Assembly: GCA_020072805.1 (NCBI GenBank)
Contig: JAIQGC010000032.1
Coordinates: 1-64,000, forward strand
Reading direction: 5' to 3'
Length of the DNA stretch: 64,000 bases
Source of the DNA: Terriglobia bacterium
Lineage (GTDB): Bacteria; Acidobacteriota; Terriglobia; Acidiferrales; UBA7541
Shown here in pieces: positions 45,388 through 53,864 of the stretch. The notes under the pieces were generated by a model, which saw only the letters and a program-made list of their open reading frames with translations, was not told the DNA's origin and made no database searches. Position numbers and translations under genes: made by a program. Each line of letters starts with the position of its first letter. The first letter of the stretch is position 1.

Positions 45388-46176
45388 TTAGAAGCGGTAG
45401 TTGATGCCGCCGCGTATGATGTTGGCGTTCAGATTGGCGGTGTGGGTGAAGACGTTGGTCGGAAAGGCGAGGGCCGGGTTGAAGGCCATCAGGTTGGTGC
45501 TGGTGGCCGAGACGGTTCCGAAGCGGGCATAAAGGTATTCGCCCTTGAACGACAACTTGGACCCGATCTTATGTTCAAGGCCGGCGCCAGCTGCGAAGCC
45601 GGTCTGCTTCTTGGTGACGCCGCCATTTTCCGCAGCCGTCGCGAAGGTGTCGGTGAAGGTGGCCTGGTAGTCAAGATTGGTTACGGCCAGACCCGCGGTG
45701 CCGTAGATCAGGAGTCCGCCGGCGGCATAGCCGAAGCGGGGGCGGGCAGTCATGAGCCAGCTGGTCTTCATGGTCTGGGTAACCGTGAAGGCTGTGGGAG
45801 CGCAGCAGGGATAGAGCGCCGTGGTGGAGACGGAGTTGTTGAGGTTCATGCCGCCGAAATCAAATTCGGCGCCGACGACCAAGTGGCCGCTCTGGTGGTT
45901 GTAGCCGACTCCACCACCGCCGGAAAAGCCGCGGGGCTTGATGCTCTGGGTGCCGGCGGTGGCGATGGCTGCCGGGCTGGTGGTGGCGAAATAGCCGGTT
46001 GCACTGAAAACGGTGGTGGTTGTTGCGTCGGAACTGCCGAAAGCGCCGCCGACGTTGCCGCCGAGGTAGAAACCCTTCCAGTCCTTATCCTGTGCGGAGC
46101 TCGCCGGTGCGAGGACGAACAGGGCTGCTGCCAGGGCCAAGCCCAGCACGCAGAACTTCACGAAAGAACAATTCAT
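45388..46176 (-). CDS. Outer-membrane beta-barrel protein A
   Basis: The 262-residue protein has a signal peptide (LALAAALFVLAPASSAQD) and an 8-strand-type barrel of the OmpA/porin-like superfamily: GFYLGGNVGGAFG at the start, GHLVVGAEFDFGG, LSFKGEYLYARFG, and a C-terminal strand ending ANIIRGGINYRF with the aromatic residue Bam recognises. The two Cys in LYPCCAP are unusual and could pair in a loop. It is about 50 percent similar by eye to the next barrel gene. These proteins are common in rhizobia and Acidobacteria, with no firm function; a structural or adhesion role is possible. Confidence 0.85.
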   Translation of the reverse strand: MNCSFVKFCVLGLALAAALFVLAPASSAQDKDWKGFYLGGNVGGAFGSSDATTTTVFSATGYFATTSPAAIATAGTQSIKPRGFSGGGGVGYNHQSGHLVVGAEFDFGGMNLNNSVSTTALYPCCAPTAFTVTQTMKTSWLMTARPRFGYAAGGLLIYGTAGLAVTNLDYQATFTDTFATAAENGGVTKKQTGFAAGAGLEHKIGSKLSFKGEYLYARFGTVSATSTNLMAFNPALAFPTNVFTHTANLNANIIRGGINYRF

Positions 46177-46416
46177 GTATATCTCCCTTTAAATGTGATA
46201 ATTACGCGGTGGGCCAGACTTCGGGATGCGACAGCCCTTGGATCTTACTCTTTAGGGTGCGATCACTGCTCCGTCGAATTGCCGCTACCGTATAGCTGAT
46301 TATCCCGGTCTGGGGGCGAGGGTCAATCAGAAGTACCAGTACCCGTTCCAGAATAGAACATCCTGTAATTGTCGGCTTAAATGAGAAACACGGCACGGGG
46401 GGTGGCTACTCGGCGG

Positions 46417-46447
46417 CTACCGGTCGGCCGATGAGGCCGGCCGGTAG
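46417..46447 (-). terminator. Hairpin downstream of second barrel gene
   Basis: CTACCGGTCGGCC (46417-46429) pairs with GGCCGGCCGGTAG (46435-46447) with one mismatch. Both sequence and distance from the stop match the hairpin after the first barrel gene. Confidence 0.55.
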
Positions 46448-46462
46448 GGGCGGGGTTGAAGA

Positions 46463-47305
46463 TTAGAAGCGGTAGTTGAATCCGATGCGGGCGATATTGG
46501 CGTGGAGGGTGGCGGTGTGGGTGAAGACGTTGGTGGGCCAGGGGAGGGTCGTGGCGGGAACGGTGGGGCGGATGACGGGAGTGGCCAGATTGGTGCTGGT
46601 GGCCGAGACAGAGCCGAATTTAGCGTAGAGGTATTCGGCTTTGACCGACAAACGGTCACCCATGCGATGCTCGATGCCGCCGCCGGCAACGAGGCCGGAA
46701 GCGGTCTTGGCAATGCCGCCATTTTCCGTGGCATAGATGGAAGAAACGAGGAGGTAATTGTCGGCAAAAGAGGCCTGATAGTTGAGGTGGGTGGCGGCGA
46801 GACCGGCGGTGGCGTAGACAAGAAGGCCTCCGGAAGCATAACCGATGCGGGGGCGGACGGTGAGAAGGCCGCCGGTTTTTACGGATTGATTGATGCGGAA
46901 GGAGTAGTTCAAGAGAGTGCAGCCGGGACAGGTGTAAGGGGCGGTGGCGGATACGGATTTATTGAAGCTGAGCTTGCCGAAATCGGCCTCGGCACCGACA
47001 ACGAGATGGCCGAGTTGGAGGTTGTAACCCGCTTGGCCGCCGGCGGAAAAAGCGCGCGGGGCGAGGTGCTGGGCGCCGACGGGGGCGATGTCGGTGACGC
47101 TGGAGGGGGCGAAATAGCCTCCGGCCGGGGCAATGGTGGTGGTGGCGACGTCGGAAGTGCCGAGGGCTTCGCCGAGGTTGAAGCCGAAATAGGAGCCCTT
47201 CCAATTTTTATCGGTCTTCTGCGCCAAGCCAGCGGGAGCGAGGGTCAAGAGGGCGGCAGCGAAGACGAGAGCCAGGGCACAAAACTTCACGAAGAATCCG
47301 TTCAT
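46463..47305 (-). CDS. Outer-membrane beta-barrel protein B
   Basis: From ATG at 47305 (AAGGAG upstream) the protein has 280 residues and is a paralog of the neighbouring barrel: signal LALVFAAALLTLAPAGLAQ, SYFGFNLGEALGTSDVATTT, GHLVVGAEADFGKL, LSVKAEYLYAKFGSVSATST and the C-terminal ANIARIGFNYRF all correspond. It differs by a longer external loop around TAPYTCPGCTLLNYSFRI and near VIRPTVPATTLPWPT. The frame extends to 47398 but lacks a signal there. Both paralogs keep a loop Cys pair, which may be a disulfide. The duplication includes the 3' hairpin. Confidence 0.85.
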   Translation of the reverse strand: MNGFFVKFCALALVFAAALLTLAPAGLAQKTDKNWKGSYFGFNLGEALGTSDVATTTIAPAGGYFAPSSVTDIAPVGAQHLAPRAFSAGGQAGYNLQLGHLVVGAEADFGKLSFNKSVSATAPYTCPGCTLLNYSFRINQSVKTGGLLTVRPRIGYASGGLLVYATAGLAATHLNYQASFADNYLLVSSIYATENGGIAKTASGLVAGGGIEHRMGDRLSVKAEYLYAKFGSVSATSTNLATPVIRPTVPATTLPWPTNVFTHTATLHANIARIGFNYRF

Positions 47306-47614
47306 CCAAATCTCCTTAACGGCGCGGGGTACAGGGTAAACAAATACGCAAACGGTGGTGGCCAGGGCGTTTTGGAAGATACCGCCGGCACCAATCATCG
47401 CAACCGCTGTGCCCTGCTGTCAATAATCCGGATGCAGTTCGGAAAGAAGATACGCAAGAACCGAGATTGGCTTCTTCCCTCGCGACGCGGCGGCCAAACG
47501 TGAAGTTGGATGGGCAGGGGGAAGGCGGAGTTGCCCGGCGGGGGAAAGAATGGGCGGATGAAGTACAGGCGGGCTGGAATCGGTGTGCTAGAATTTGCGA
47601 CGGAGGCTCCAGCC
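47306..47614. other. Intergenic region, divergent promoters expected
   Basis: These 309 bases separate the divergent barrel B and flavoprotein genes. I see no gene and no clear promoter pair. Confidence 0.5.
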
Positions 47615-49570
47615 ATGACGACGCCGAAAGATCGCGAGATTGGGATGTACGGAAATATAACGCGGCGGGATTTTTTGAACGGGATGGCGGTGACGGCGGG
47701 AGCGGCGCTGGTGCCGGGGGCGCTGGCGGGGGTGCTGGAGACGGAAGCGCAGGCGATGGATTCGAAAGGGGCCTATCCGCCGGGGCTGACGGGGATGCGA
47801 GGGGATCATGCGGGGTCGTTTGACGCGGCGCACAGCCTGCGGGACGGCACGTTTTGGGAAAAGGCGGGGGCGCCGCGGGAGACCGGCGAGCGCTACGACC
47901 TGGTGATCGTGGGCGCGGGGATCAGCGGGCTGGCCGCGGCGCATTATTACCGCAAGGCGGCCGGGGCGGGAGCGAAGATTCTGATCCTGGATAATCACGA
48001 TGATTTCGGAGGCCATGCCAAGCGCAACGAATTCAAGGACGGGAAATATTTTCGCCTGGGATTCGGGGGAACGTATTCGATCGAAAGTCCTGCGCCGTAC
48101 AGCAAAGTGGCCAAGGGGCTGGTGGAAGAGCTGGGGATCGACGTGCCGGGATATTCGAAAGTGCTTCACCCGGAGATTTACAGTTCGCGGGGGATGGGCA
48201 GCGGGGTGTTTTTTGACCGCGAGACGTTTGGAGCGGATTACTTGGCGCGGATGCACGATGGGCGCACAGGAGCGCACGGCGAGATGTTCGCGGCGATGAC
48301 CTCGGCGGAGTTTCAGAGGAACGCGCCGCTAACGGAGACGGTGAAGAAGGATCTGGCGCGCTTGCTGACGGAAAAGAAGGATTATTTGCCAGGGCTGACG
48401 TCGGCGGAGAAGAAGGCGCGGCTGGCGCGGATGAGTTACGCGGAGTTTCTGACGCGGGTGGCGGGAGTGGATGCGGGTGTGGTGAAGATTTTCCAGAAGC
48501 TGCCGCACGGGCTTTACGGATACGGGATCGACGCGGTTCCGGCGCAGGATGCGTGGGGATTCAGCTATCCGGGATTCGCGGGGATGAATCTGGACGAGGC
48601 GCCGGGCAAGGGGATGAACCGCGACTCGATTCCTAGCGAGGAGGCGGAGAAATACTTCTTTCATTTTCCGGACGGGAACGCGACCATCACGCGGCTGCTG
48701 GTGCGGCGGCTGATTCCAAGAGCGATACCGGGAACGACGCTGGAGGACGTGATTCGGGCGCGGGCGGAGTATGGGCGGCTGGACGAGGCGTCTTCGGCGG
48801 TGCGCATACGGCTGAACAGCACGGCGGTGAGGGTGAAGCATGTGGGCGAAGCGAGCGGAGCGAAGGAAGTGGAGGTGGCTTACGCGCGGGGTGGCAAGGT
48901 GGAAACGGTGCGCGGGGCCAACTGCATCCTGGCGTGCTGGCACGTGGTGATTCCGCACATCTGCGAGGAGTTGCCGGAGAAGCAGAAAGAGGCGATGTCC
49001 AGCGCGGCCAAGGTGCCGATTGTGTACACGAACGTGCTGCTGAAGAATTGGAAAGCGTTCGAAAAGGAGAAAATTTCCTCGGTGTACGCGCCGGGGGGAT
49101 ACTTCAGCAATTTCATGCTGGATCATCCGGTGAGCATGGGAGGTTACCAATGCGCGCAGACGCCGGAGGAGCCGATTGTGGTGCATATGATGAGGACGCC
49201 GTGCCGGCCGGGGCTGCCGAGCCGGCAGCAGCATGTGGCCGGGCGGATGGAGTTGTTCGTGACGGAGTTCGAGAAGTTTGAACGGGAGATTCGGGAGGAG
49301 CTGGGAAGATCGCTGGCGGGCGGAGGATTCGATGCGGCGCGGGACATTGCGGCAATTACGGTGAACCGCTGGCCGCACGGGTATGCGTATCAATACAATT
49401 CGATTTACGACGCGTTCTGGATGGACGGCGGGGAACTGCCGTGCGAAGTGGCGCGCAAGCCCTTCGGGCGGATCGCCATTGCCAATGCGGACGCGGACGC
49501 CTATGCCTATACGGATTGCGCGATTGACCAGGGCTATCGCGCGGTACAGGAATTGCGCTCGAGTAGCTAG
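47615..49570 (+). CDS. Tat-exported FAD oxidoreductase, spermidine dehydrogenase-like
   Basis: The 651-residue protein has a twin-arginine signal (ITRRDFLNGMAVTAGAALVP, about residues 15-34) and a Rossmann FAD site (YDLVIVGAGISGLAAAHYYR) with DNHDDFGGHAKRN as the second flavin contact. Segments EEAEKYFFHFPDGNATITRL and CILACWHVVIPHICEELP remind me of the SpdH spermidine dehydrogenase family, which is exported and binds heme b, but the substrate is not proven. A folded, cofactor-loaded protein explains the Tat signal. It ends 80 bases before the first multiheme gene, so its electrons might go to those cytochromes. Confidence 0.8.
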   Translation: MTTPKDREIGMYGNITRRDFLNGMAVTAGAALVPGALAGVLETEAQAMDSKGAYPPGLTGMRGDHAGSFDAAHSLRDGTFWEKAGAPRETGERYDLVIVGAGISGLAAAHYYRKAAGAGAKILILDNHDDFGGHAKRNEFKDGKYFRLGFGGTYSIESPAPYSKVAKGLVEELGIDVPGYSKVLHPEIYSSRGMGSGVFFDRETFGADYLARMHDGRTGAHGEMFAAMTSAEFQRNAPLTETVKKDLARLLTEKKDYLPGLTSAEKKARLARMSYAEFLTRVAGVDAGVVKIFQKLPHGLYGYGIDAVPAQDAWGFSYPGFAGMNLDEAPGKGMNRDSIPSEEAEKYFFHFPDGNATITRLLVRRLIPRAIPGTTLEDVIRARAEYGRLDEASSAVRIRLNSTAVRVKHVGEASGAKEVEVAYARGGKVETVRGANCILACWHVVIPHICEELPEKQKEAMSSAAKVPIVYTNVLLKNWKAFEKEKISSVYAPGGYFSNFMLDHPVSMGGYQCAQTPEEPIVVHMMRTPCRPGLPSRQQHVAGRMELFVTEFEKFEREIREELGRSLAGGGFDAARDIAAITVNRWPHGYAYQYNSIYDAFWMDGGELPCEVARKPFGRIAIANADADAYAYTDCAIDQGYRAVQELRSSS

Positions 49571-49650
49571 CGGGGACAGGGCCCGGACGGCCAGTTAACA
49601 GGGCATGGAAGTCATGCTAGCCTCGGGGTCAGAAGGCGGGCGGATGGCTC

Positions 49651-51603
49651 ATGGCGGGTGAGAAAGCGGGCGGGAAGAGAGTTTTCTGTCCATCGAGTGC
49701 GGCGGCGGCCTGTTTGGGCGCGCTGCTGTTTTTCTTTGCTGGCGCCGCGCGGGCGCAGATTTCTCCCGGTCCCCTTTCGAAAGCGCATCAATCGCTCAGT
49801 GGCGCGACGCAATGTTCGAGCTGCCATACCTTGCGCGCCGGCTCCCCGGAAATGAAGTGCCTGGATTGCCACACGGAGATCGCGCGACGGCTGCGGGAGC
49901 GCCGTGGTCTGCACGCGGCGCTGGTGCAGGGAGCCGAACCGGGGAAGGACTGCGCGCGGTGCCATTCCGAACATAATGGGGAAGAGTTTCAGATGATCCA
50001 CTGGGACGCGCCGGTGGCTTCGTTTGACCACCGCAAAACGGGGTATGCGCTGGAAGGGAAGCACGCGGGGATCGAATGCACGCGCTGCCATACGGCGGCG
50101 CATATTTCGCCGGAAGAGCGCAAGGAGATACGCATTAAGGATGTGTCGAAAAGCTGGCTGGGACTGACGCGGGAGTGCGCCACCTGCCACAAGGATGCGC
50201 ACAACGGAAGATTCGGCGGGGAATGCCAGAAGTGCCACACGTTCGCGGACTGGCAGGTGGGGACGCGGTTCGACCATTCGAAAACGCGGTTTGCGCTGAC
50301 GGGATTGCACGCACAGGTGAGCTGCGGAAAATGCCATTTGGCCGGAGCGGACGGCAAGCCCAAGTACGCGGGTGTGGCGTTCCAGTCGTGCGCGGACTGC
50401 CACAAGGACCCGCACCGCGGGGCATTTAAGCAGGAGTGCGGAAGCTGCCATACGGCTGCGGGATGGAAGACGGTGCGGATGGCGGAGACGTTCGACCATT
50501 CGAAAACGGCCTATCCGCTGGCGGGGAAGCACCTGGAAGTGGGCTGCGTGAAGTGCCACGCGGGAAGCGACTTCAAGAAAAAGATCGCGCACGAGAAATG
50601 CGCGGATTGCCACAAAACCGATGTGCATCGCGGGCAGTTCCGCGAGCGGGCGGATCGCGGGGAGTGCGGGGCATGCCACACGGTCAGCGGATTCAAGCCT
50701 TCCACATTTGATGGGAAGAGGCATGGAGAAACCAAGTATCCGCTGGAGGGAAAGCATGCGGAGCTGGCCTGCGGGAAATGCCACAAGGCGGAGGGCGCCG
50801 CGACGGTGTACAAGGTGAAATTCGCGCGCTGCCTGGATTGTCATGCGGACGCGCATCGCGGGCAATTTTCCGGCGCGCCGTATGCGGGCAAGTGCGAACG
50901 CTGCCATACGGTGGCGGGATTCCGTCCGGCGAAGTACTCGCTGGCGCAGCACGCGCAGTCGCGATTTCCGCTGGAGGAGGGACACGCGGCGACTCCCTGC
51001 AAGGACTGCCACAAGGAGGCGGAGATTGGCGGCGGGCGCGCGGTGCGCTACCGCTTCGAGGACCGCACGTGCACGGCGTGCCATAAGGATCCGCACAAGG
51101 GAAATTTCCGCGCGTGGATGGAGCGCAAACGCGAGGATGGCCAGCCGGCGGGCTGCCTGGCATGCCATTCGGTAAAGAGCTGGCGGGTGACCACGGGGTT
51201 CGATCACACGAAGACGAAATTTGCGCTGACGGGCGCGCATCGCGCGGTGAGTTGCGCGGGGTGCCACAACCCCTCATCGGAGAAGAAGCGGCCGGAGGAG
51301 ATTTCCTTCCAGGTGCCTTCGGCGGCCTGCGCGGAATGCCATGCGGATGCGCATGCGGGGCAGTTCGCGCGGGGAGGGAAGGCGGCGGACTGCGCGACGT
51401 GTCACACGACGGCGAAATGGCGGCCGTCCACATTTGATCACGAGCGCGGCGCGTCGTTTTCCCTGAAGGGGGCGCATGAGCGCGTGGCCTGTGCGGCTTG
51501 CCATCAGCTTACCCGTGAGGTGAATGGAAAGCTGGTGCTCTTCTTCAAGCCCACCACGAAAGTCTGCGGGGATTGCCACGGCAATCGACTGCTGCCCAAC
51601 TGA
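49651..51603 (+). CDS. Exported multiheme cytochrome c, about 23 hemes
   Basis: The 650-residue protein has a signal peptide (AAAACLGALLFFFAGAARAQ) and, by my count, 23 CXXCH heme c motifs, from CSSCH near residue 55 to CGDCH near 640, one per 27 residues. The protein is built from repeats with FDHSKTRFALTGLHAQVSCG, followed by a CXXCH-x-DxHxGxF segment and a third CXXCH before an aromatic residue, so heme wires of three per unit are likely. Extra His residues (LxGxH, DxHxG) could be the sixth ligands. It has no lipobox and no membrane helix after the signal. It should be periplasmic or surface exposed. Confidence 0.93.
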   Translation: MAGEKAGGKRVFCPSSAAAACLGALLFFFAGAARAQISPGPLSKAHQSLSGATQCSSCHTLRAGSPEMKCLDCHTEIARRLRERRGLHAALVQGAEPGKDCARCHSEHNGEEFQMIHWDAPVASFDHRKTGYALEGKHAGIECTRCHTAAHISPEERKEIRIKDVSKSWLGLTRECATCHKDAHNGRFGGECQKCHTFADWQVGTRFDHSKTRFALTGLHAQVSCGKCHLAGADGKPKYAGVAFQSCADCHKDPHRGAFKQECGSCHTAAGWKTVRMAETFDHSKTAYPLAGKHLEVGCVKCHAGSDFKKKIAHEKCADCHKTDVHRGQFRERADRGECGACHTVSGFKPSTFDGKRHGETKYPLEGKHAELACGKCHKAEGAATVYKVKFARCLDCHADAHRGQFSGAPYAGKCERCHTVAGFRPAKYSLAQHAQSRFPLEEGHAATPCKDCHKEAEIGGGRAVRYRFEDRTCTACHKDPHKGNFRAWMERKREDGQPAGCLACHSVKSWRVTTGFDHTKTKFALTGAHRAVSCAGCHNPSSEKKRPEEISFQVPSAACAECHADAHAGQFARGGKAADCATCHTTAKWRPSTFDHERGASFSLKGAHERVACAACHQLTREVNGKLVLFFKPTTKVCGDCHGNRLLPN

Positions 51604-51983
51604 AATTGGTGATTTGCAACGGGCAGAGAGCCAACAGGAAAAATCTACCCAAGGAAAGTAAAAGATATTCCGACCTGAAAGATTGCTATTTGGACAACAT
51701 TGGTCGCACATGGCTAAGTGCTTGATTTAATGGGGCTGGAAATACATTGGTACTACCGTATTACGCTAATTTGCGGGCAACTTATGGCTAGGCGATTGCA
51801 ACCAACCAACTAATCGAAATGGTGGTACTCAGGGCTGCAGGAAGTTCAGTTGGTGCGCAGGCTAAGTGAGCTGAACGAATACTGTTCTCCAGAGCAGTTA
51901 CGCGGGAGGGACAGGACGCGTAGCCTACATTGGGGGCAGTGTGGTTGTACTGCTGCGATTGAGGCGCGAGGTGCCCTGGTTTG
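51604..51983. other. Intergenic region between the two multiheme genes
   Basis: These 380 bases are noticeably AT-richer than the genes and hold no recognised gene. A promoter for the second cytochrome is likely here, but I cannot define it. There is no strong terminator for the first. Confidence 0.5.
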
Positions 51984-53864
51984 ATGAAGAGTCCACTTCT
52001 TTTACTGACAGCACTGGCATTTCTGACTTCCACGGCCGGAGCGCAAGCGCGGCCGGATGCGGCGCAGGCCGCCACGCGGAATCCGCACGGAGCGCTGACG
52101 GTGCCCTGCGACAGCTGCCACACCTTCACCAGTTGGAAACCGATCCGCAGCAAGCCTGATTTCGATCATGCGAAAACCAGATTTCCGCTGCGCGGGATGC
52201 ACGAGAGCGCCAAATGCGCACAGTGCCATGTGGTGGCGGAGTTCAAGAATGCCGGGTCGCGCTGCGCGGACTGCCATGCGGACCTGCACCGGGGGCAATT
52301 CGGAGGGCGTTGCGAGCAGTGCCATAGCGTGAAGGGCTGGACGTTGGTGAAATCCCTGCAACAGCATCAGAACCGGTTTCCGCTGCTAGGAGCCCACGCC
52401 ACGGTGGATTGCGAAAGCTGCCACAAGAATGGAGCTTCGGGGCAGTTCACGGGAATGCCCACGGACTGCATTTACTGCCACAGCAAGGAATACCAGAGCG
52501 TGCAAGATCCGGACCACCAGGCTCTGGCTTTCCCGTCCACCTGCCAGGACTGCCACACGGTGAACAGCTGGTTCGGAGCAAAATTTGATCATTTGCGATT
52601 TGCGCACTACGCGCTGACCGGAGCGCACGCGGCGCTGCCGTGCTCGGCATGCCATCCCGGGGGGCAGTACAAAGGGACGCAAGTGACCTGCTTCGCGTGC
52701 CATCAGAAGGATTACAATGCGACGAGCAGCCCAAACCACGCACAGGCCAGCTTTCCGACGGATTGCTCGCTCTGCCATTCGACGGCGACCTGGGCAGGTG
52801 CGACCTTCGACCACAACCAAACCCTATTCCCGCTGACCGGCGCGCACACCAGCGTGGCATGCGCGACGTGCCATGTGAATGGCGTGTACAAGGGGCTGAG
52901 CACGGCGTGCGTCAGCTGCCACCTGAGCAATTACAACGGAGCGGCGAATCCGAATCACGTGCAGAGCGGGTTTCCGCAAACGTGCGAGGTGTGCCACAGC
53001 ACGACGGCATGGCAGCCGGCGACCTTCGATCACAGCAAGACCATTTTCCCGCTCACCGGGGCACACACCAGCGTGGCGTGCACGACGTGCCACGTGAACG
53101 GCGTCTACAAGGGTCTGAGCACGGCGTGCTCTTCCTGCCATCTAAAGGATTACAACGGCACGAACAATCCGAACCACGCACAGGCGGGATTCCCGACGGA
53201 TTGTTCAATTTGCCATTCGACGGCCAGCTGGGCGGGGGCGACCTTCGACCACAACCAAACCCTATTCCCGCTGACCGGCGCGCACACCAGCGTGGCCTGC
53301 GCGACCTGCCACGTGAACGGCGTGTACAAAGGGCTGAGCACGAATCCGAATCACGTGCAGGGCGGGTTTCCAACAACCTGCGAGGTGTGCCACAGCACGA
53401 CGGCGTGGCAGCCTGCTTCGTTTGACCACAGCAAGACGGCGTTTCCGCTGACCGGGGCGCATACCAGCGTTCCGTGCACGAGCTGTAACATCAGTGGGGT
53501 ATATGCCGGGACGCCGACGGACTGTTATTCCTGCCACAAGGCGGCCTATCAGGGAACGACGGACCCCAATCACGTGGCCGCGGCGTTTCCAACGACCTGC
53601 CAGACCTGCCATACCACGACGTCGTGGCTGGGAGCGACGGTCAATCACACCTGGTTCCCGATTTATTCGGGTACGCACCTGGGAAAATGGACGACGTGCG
53701 CGGACTGCCATGTCAATTCGTCGAACTACGCGGTCTTCTCCTGCATCACCTGCCATACGCACGATCAAGCCACTGTGGACCCCAAACATTCCGGGGTCAG
53801 CGGGTACAGCTACTCGGCGACCAGTTGTTATACGTGCCATCCATCAGGGGTTGCGGGGAACTGA
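51984..53864 (+). CDS. Second exported multiheme cytochrome c, modular repeats
   Basis: From ATG 51984 the protein has 626 residues with a signal peptide (LLLLTALAFLTSTAGAQA). I count 23 CXXCH motifs plus one degenerate CTSCN (bases 53475-53489), where AAC replaces the heme His codon. The central part is an array of 73-residue modules (FDHNQTLFPLTGAHTSVACA, CHVNGVYKGLSTACVSCH, NPNHVQSGFPQTCEVCHS). One module lacks 14 residues including a heme motif. The N-terminal third is more like the first cytochrome (DLHRGQFGGRCEQCH). The stop overlaps the barrel gene start by one base (TGATG). It is likely the outer or periplasmic electron carrier of the cluster. Confidence 0.93.
   Translation: MKSPLLLLTALAFLTSTAGAQARPDAAQAATRNPHGALTVPCDSCHTFTSWKPIRSKPDFDHAKTRFPLRGMHESAKCAQCHVVAEFKNAGSRCADCHADLHRGQFGGRCEQCHSVKGWTLVKSLQQHQNRFPLLGAHATVDCESCHKNGASGQFTGMPTDCIYCHSKEYQSVQDPDHQALAFPSTCQDCHTVNSWFGAKFDHLRFAHYALTGAHAALPCSACHPGGQYKGTQVTCFACHQKDYNATSSPNHAQASFPTDCSLCHSTATWAGATFDHNQTLFPLTGAHTSVACATCHVNGVYKGLSTACVSCHLSNYNGAANPNHVQSGFPQTCEVCHSTTAWQPATFDHSKTIFPLTGAHTSVACTTCHVNGVYKGLSTACSSCHLKDYNGTNNPNHAQAGFPTDCSICHSTASWAGATFDHNQTLFPLTGAHTSVACATCHVNGVYKGLSTNPNHVQGGFPTTCEVCHSTTAWQPASFDHSKTAFPLTGAHTSVPCTSCNISGVYAGTPTDCYSCHKAAYQGTTDPNHVAAAFPTTCQTCHTTTSWLGATVNHTWFPIYSGTHLGKWTTCADCHVNSSNYAVFSCITCHTHDQATVDPKHSGVSGYSYSATSCYTCHPSGVAGN
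52731..53500 (+). repeat. 219-base tandem module array inside the cytochrome gene
   Basis: The conserved FDH codons start at 52806, 53025, 53244 and 53421, i.e. spacings of 219, 219 and 177 bases. The sequences around 52731-52905 and 53169-53343, 438 bases apart, are nearly identical. The last spacing is short by exactly 42 bases at 53343/53344, an in-frame loss of one heme motif. Confidence 0.9.

Noticed and set aside
52731-53500. CRISPR-like regular repeat
   Set aside because: The 219-base period is in coding sequence and follows heme modules; there are no short repeats with unique spacers anywhere in the window.
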